Assembly: GCA_003254925.1 (NCBI GenBank)
Contig: QANZ01005454.1
Span: 129,833-193,832, forward strand
Direction: 5' to 3'
Length of the DNA: 64,000 nucleotides
DNA from: Chamaecrista fasciculata
Taxonomy: Eukaryota > Streptophyta > Magnoliopsida > Fabales > Fabaceae
Shown: positions 61,108-64,000 of the stretch, piece by piece
Layout of the letters: every line of letters starts with the position of its first letter
How positions within the stretch are numbered: the stretch's first letter is position 1
Notes under the pieces: model-generated
Seen by the model: the letters and a program-made list of their open reading frames with translations, nothing else
The model's database searches: none
Told to the model about the DNA's origin: nothing
Translations under genes and position numbers: made by a program

Positions 61108-63073
61108 AAGCATCACGAAGATAACTTATTCCAAGAATCCAAGGATCATTGAGCTTTACTTCCCTTCCCTTTCCACGCCCAGAAAAAAAAAAGTAAAAAA
61201 AAAAATCCCTAATAGGGAATAGGTATAGATGGTTTTGTTGTACACTTTTTTTACCCCCTCTGTACGTTATGGAGAAGATAATCAAGACAGCAAATATTTT
61301 GTTGAATGGATGGCTCGCATGGTGTACAAAGGTGTATTCATGGTTGATTTTCCTTTACATTTTTTGGTTTCTCTCTTTTATGTCTTGGAGGACACAGTGT
61401 AGCAACTGTTTTGGTCAATTGGTGGATGTTAATATGCACGAACGATTTGGTTAAATTTCATAGGGTCTAGTGAAAGAAGACCTACCTAGTTGATTAGTAG
61501 TTTAATACTAAGTGCTTAAGCATCTATGTGCTTGCACTCTATCCTAGAAGGTGTATTAAGTGTAAATAATTATTTGGGATCATTTTCTTTTTTTTTTACA
61601 TAGAAAGTGATTTTTAATTTAATATTTCAATGTTATTCTTCTATTCATTTTTTTTTTCAATATTAATGATTAAAATAACATAATGTTACCCTTATACTCA
61701 AATATAAATGGATTACGTATGCCTAATCATACTAATATGCTGAAAAAAGTGAAAATCGGATTGTATAAGATAATACCAATTCTCATTGTGTTTGGGTTTA
61801 ACGCAAAATACTCGTGATTTGCTCAAAACAATTTTGAAAAGGAAAACAAAATCACAAGACATTCTATTTAACTTATTAAAAATAGTAGATCAAGTACTCT
61901 AAGTACAGATGATCAACCGACCATGACATTGACTATATGCCAACAACCAATAAATTATAAAACAATGCCCAGATGTTAATCTTCAATAGATTTTATACTA
62001 ATTACTCATGTGAGGAAATGGAGTTAAAGCTATGCCTAGTAAGCTTTTGCCTACTTTCCTTTTCCCTGCAATTTCACTCCTTTCTCCTTCGCTTAAACAG
62101 TAAATCTTCAGTTCTAACTATCTTTTATTGATTGGAAAGTGAAAAACTTAAGACCTATGAAACATTAATATTGACACAAACACTTACACATACACGAGAT
62201 ACAACACACAACAGACATATACAAATTCTATGAAACTTATATACATCCATTCATGACATATGTGATATGTGTCAATTTTTTTTTATTAGTCACAACTGTA
62301 AAAATGATTTTAAGTTTTGACACTCATGAACATGTGTTAAGCACATGTCATATCGTGTCGTAAGTATGATGATATTCTAAGGTGTTACTTTCTAGTTCAA
62401 GACAAACCCAAAGCAAGTTTGATCAAGCTACACACTGTTCCTTTTTATCCCCCATCTATGAAGGAGTGAACAAGCTATGTACAGTCAGACTCGTGGGCCA
62501 AATAAATTACATACTATCCATATCAGTATCTTAAAACATCATAAAGTAGAAATTAATTTGGAGAAAAAAAGTAGAATGAAAGTAAAATTACCTGGAATCC
62601 ATATAAGTATCATGGTTATGAGGATAAGCACTTAAAGATGCAGTTCTGAAATAGTTTCATATTTTCTAATTTTGATGAAATTTGGGCTTTTATCACTCCC
62701 TCACCATTCATATCCATTAATGAAAAAACATCCTAGCTAAGGAAGAAGCAAGACATATGCTGAACATGGTTGTGTCAAAATGAAGCTAAAAACCTAAGCC
62801 TAACAAAAGAGAATGATTTAGACTAAGTTTAGCACTCATTTCTGGACAGGTTTTATGACTGAGGTGTTTAGATCTGGAGGAAGAAGACAACCAGAGTCCA
62901 GAGATAACATCATAGCAATAAGCAGATCAAATGTAACATATCTCAATGGGAATATGAAGAGGTCATAATCTAAGAAGGAATACAATGATTAAAAAAAGCG
63001 AGAACACCACAATGACACTTACTGGAAGCCAAATAGCCAATCATCAATCAAGAAAAAGGCGGGAGCAGATGGA
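61108..63073. other. 3' flank of the expansin and intergenic DNA
   Basis: The first ~250 bp is 3'-UTR-like. The rest is AT-rich with no convincing gene, RNA or repeat. Confidence 0.5.
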
Positions 63074-63205
63074 ATTGGATCCTTTAAAGTGTAAAAATTT
63101 GTGGAGTGAGAGAAGTGTAGAGAAAGATAGAGAGAAAATTGCACATATAGGGTCATATTCTCTCTCTACACTTCACAAATTTTTATACTTTAGAGGACCC
63201 AATCC
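63074..63205. repeat. Inverted repeat, ~40-bp arms
   Basis: GGATCCTTTAAAGTGTAAAA and ATTTGTGGAGTG on the left are matched inverted by CACTTCACAAAT and TTTTTATACTTTAGAGGACCC on the right. A GAGAGAAAA / TTCTCTCTC inner part and a loop containing ATAGGGTCATA lie between. Probably a small MITE or the remains of a foldback element. Confidence 0.55.
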
Positions 63206-63873
63206 TGGGAGGAGATCTGCTAAATTATATAAAGTATTGCTCAAGGATGGAAAGGATTTACTTTTTTCTCTTTATTTCCTCCATTCATCATTCTCTCTCC
63301 TACTTTCTCTCTCTTAACATTACAGGGCTGCATGACCATAAAGATAGCAAATTTTGCAAATTTCCACACCGTAAGATAGAAAAGAGAAGCAGCATGCCTT
63401 GCTGTAAAACCAACACAACCATATGCTCCGTATTCACATGTCACACAAAAATGCTTTACCACAGTAATCTAGCTAGCCAAGTGGACAAACAACTAAAAAT
63501 GAATGCTTAGTTATTATGTTGTAAAAGCATATATCAACTGCGAACTGTTTATACATAAATTTGAATCTTCTCAACATGAAAACTTGAAGTGAAATTATAC
63601 CGGGTTAAGTGACTATAGAATACATGATCTGTCAGCGTACTACAGATGAACAAGACAGAAAAAAAAAAAAAGAATCAAATATGTGATTTTTAACAACAAT
63701 AACTCTACACCTAGTTCAATCTAAAGCCCTGGAAAAAATTAGAAAATATACAATCAAAAAAATATATATTCAACATCTAACAATCAAAATTGTTTGAGTA
63801 TCCTACCGTGTATATTCCTCAAGGAGGAGCCGAATGCCTCTAGGAGAAAATCAATGCTAGCAGTTTTTCAGTT
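63206..63873. other. Probable 3' region of the right-edge gene and intergenic DNA
   Basis: No coding segment is seen. On the minus strand the ~300 bp next to 63874 is the likely 3'-UTR of the partial gene at the window edge. Confidence 0.4.
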
Positions 63874-64000
63874 TCAGAGCTTCTGATGAGATTCAATAAT
63901 CAATGCATTAAGCAAAATATGAACCGCTGCTTCATAGACAACTCCATCATAATGCATCCCATCATCTGTGCATCGGATCCCACAATTCCAACTTAGTGAA
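63874..64000 (-). CDS. C-terminal exon of an SGNH/PC-esterase-like protein (partial)
   Basis: Reading leftwards from the window edge, the frame gives SLSWNCGIRCTDDGMHYDGV, then VYEAAVHILLNALIIESHQK, Leu and a stop (TGA, 63876-63874). The DGxHYD motif followed by an AAV..LLNAL helix is how SGNH-hydrolase / PC-esterase-like plant proteins end, where Asp and His complete the Ser-His-Asp active site. The rest of the gene lies beyond the window, so family and length cannot be confirmed. It could start mid-exon. The clean codon run to a stop supports a real C-terminus. Confidence 0.6.
   Translation of the reverse strand, partial: SLSWNCGIRCTDDGMHYDGVVYEAAVHILLNALIIESHQKL

Overview
This is nuclear DNA from a plant, most likely a core eudicot. 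It is AT-rich, its genes are split by GT-AG introns, and it carries plant-only families: an alpha-expansin, a REVEILLE-type MYB-SHAQKF factor, DUF295 F-box genes and a plant Sen1-like helicase. It also carries plant SINEs, a Copia-like miniature LTR element and many Mutator-like foldback elements. I could not fix the species.

Layout, left to right. 0-13 kb: two tandem paralogues of an unusual DUF295 / F-box / DUF295 gene (1548-3998 and 9366-11605, both +). Between them lie a tRNA-derived SINE, a fragment of a Tubby-like F-box gene, and leader-like sequence. 13-17.3 kb: three palindromic transposons and a LINE-like fragment. 17.3-25 kb: a complete Sen1-type SF1B helicase gene (7 coding exons, 1375 codons, +). 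25-32.3 kb: two exon-like segments I cannot name, AT-rich intergenic DNA, transposon remnants, a LINE tail, and the second copy of a duplicated block. 32.4-38.4 kb: a complete UDP-glucose pyrophosphorylase gene (21 coding exons, 475 codons, -). 38.7-47.6 kb: AT-rich intergenic DNA with a perfect-looking hairpin and a miniature LTR element. 47.6-52.7 kb: a REVEILLE-like clock MYB gene (6 coding exons, 420 codons, +). 53.4-58.6 kb: a third, broken DUF295 F-box copy (-) between two foldback transposons, followed by a 2.1-kb composite palindromic element. 58.9-61.1 kb: an EXPA13-type alpha-expansin (2 exons, 291 codons, +) with 30 consecutive serines. The right edge holds the last exon of an SGNH-esterase-like gene (-).

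The genes do not form one pathway. UGPase makes UDP-glucose for cell-wall polymers and sucrose, the expansin loosens walls, the MYB factor is a likely clock output regulator, the helicase acts on nucleic acid, and the F-box proteins are candidate SCF substrate receptors.

The strongest theme is a set of at least eleven palindromic, non-autonomous elements. Their arms are tandem arrays of about 30-bp units carrying TTTGGTCCC or TTTGGTACC. Most have exact 9-bp (one 10-bp) target duplications, which marks them as Mutator-superfamily foldback elements. One sits upstream of almost every intact gene. Exon boundaries below were worked out by hand from reading frame and splice consensus, without transcript data.
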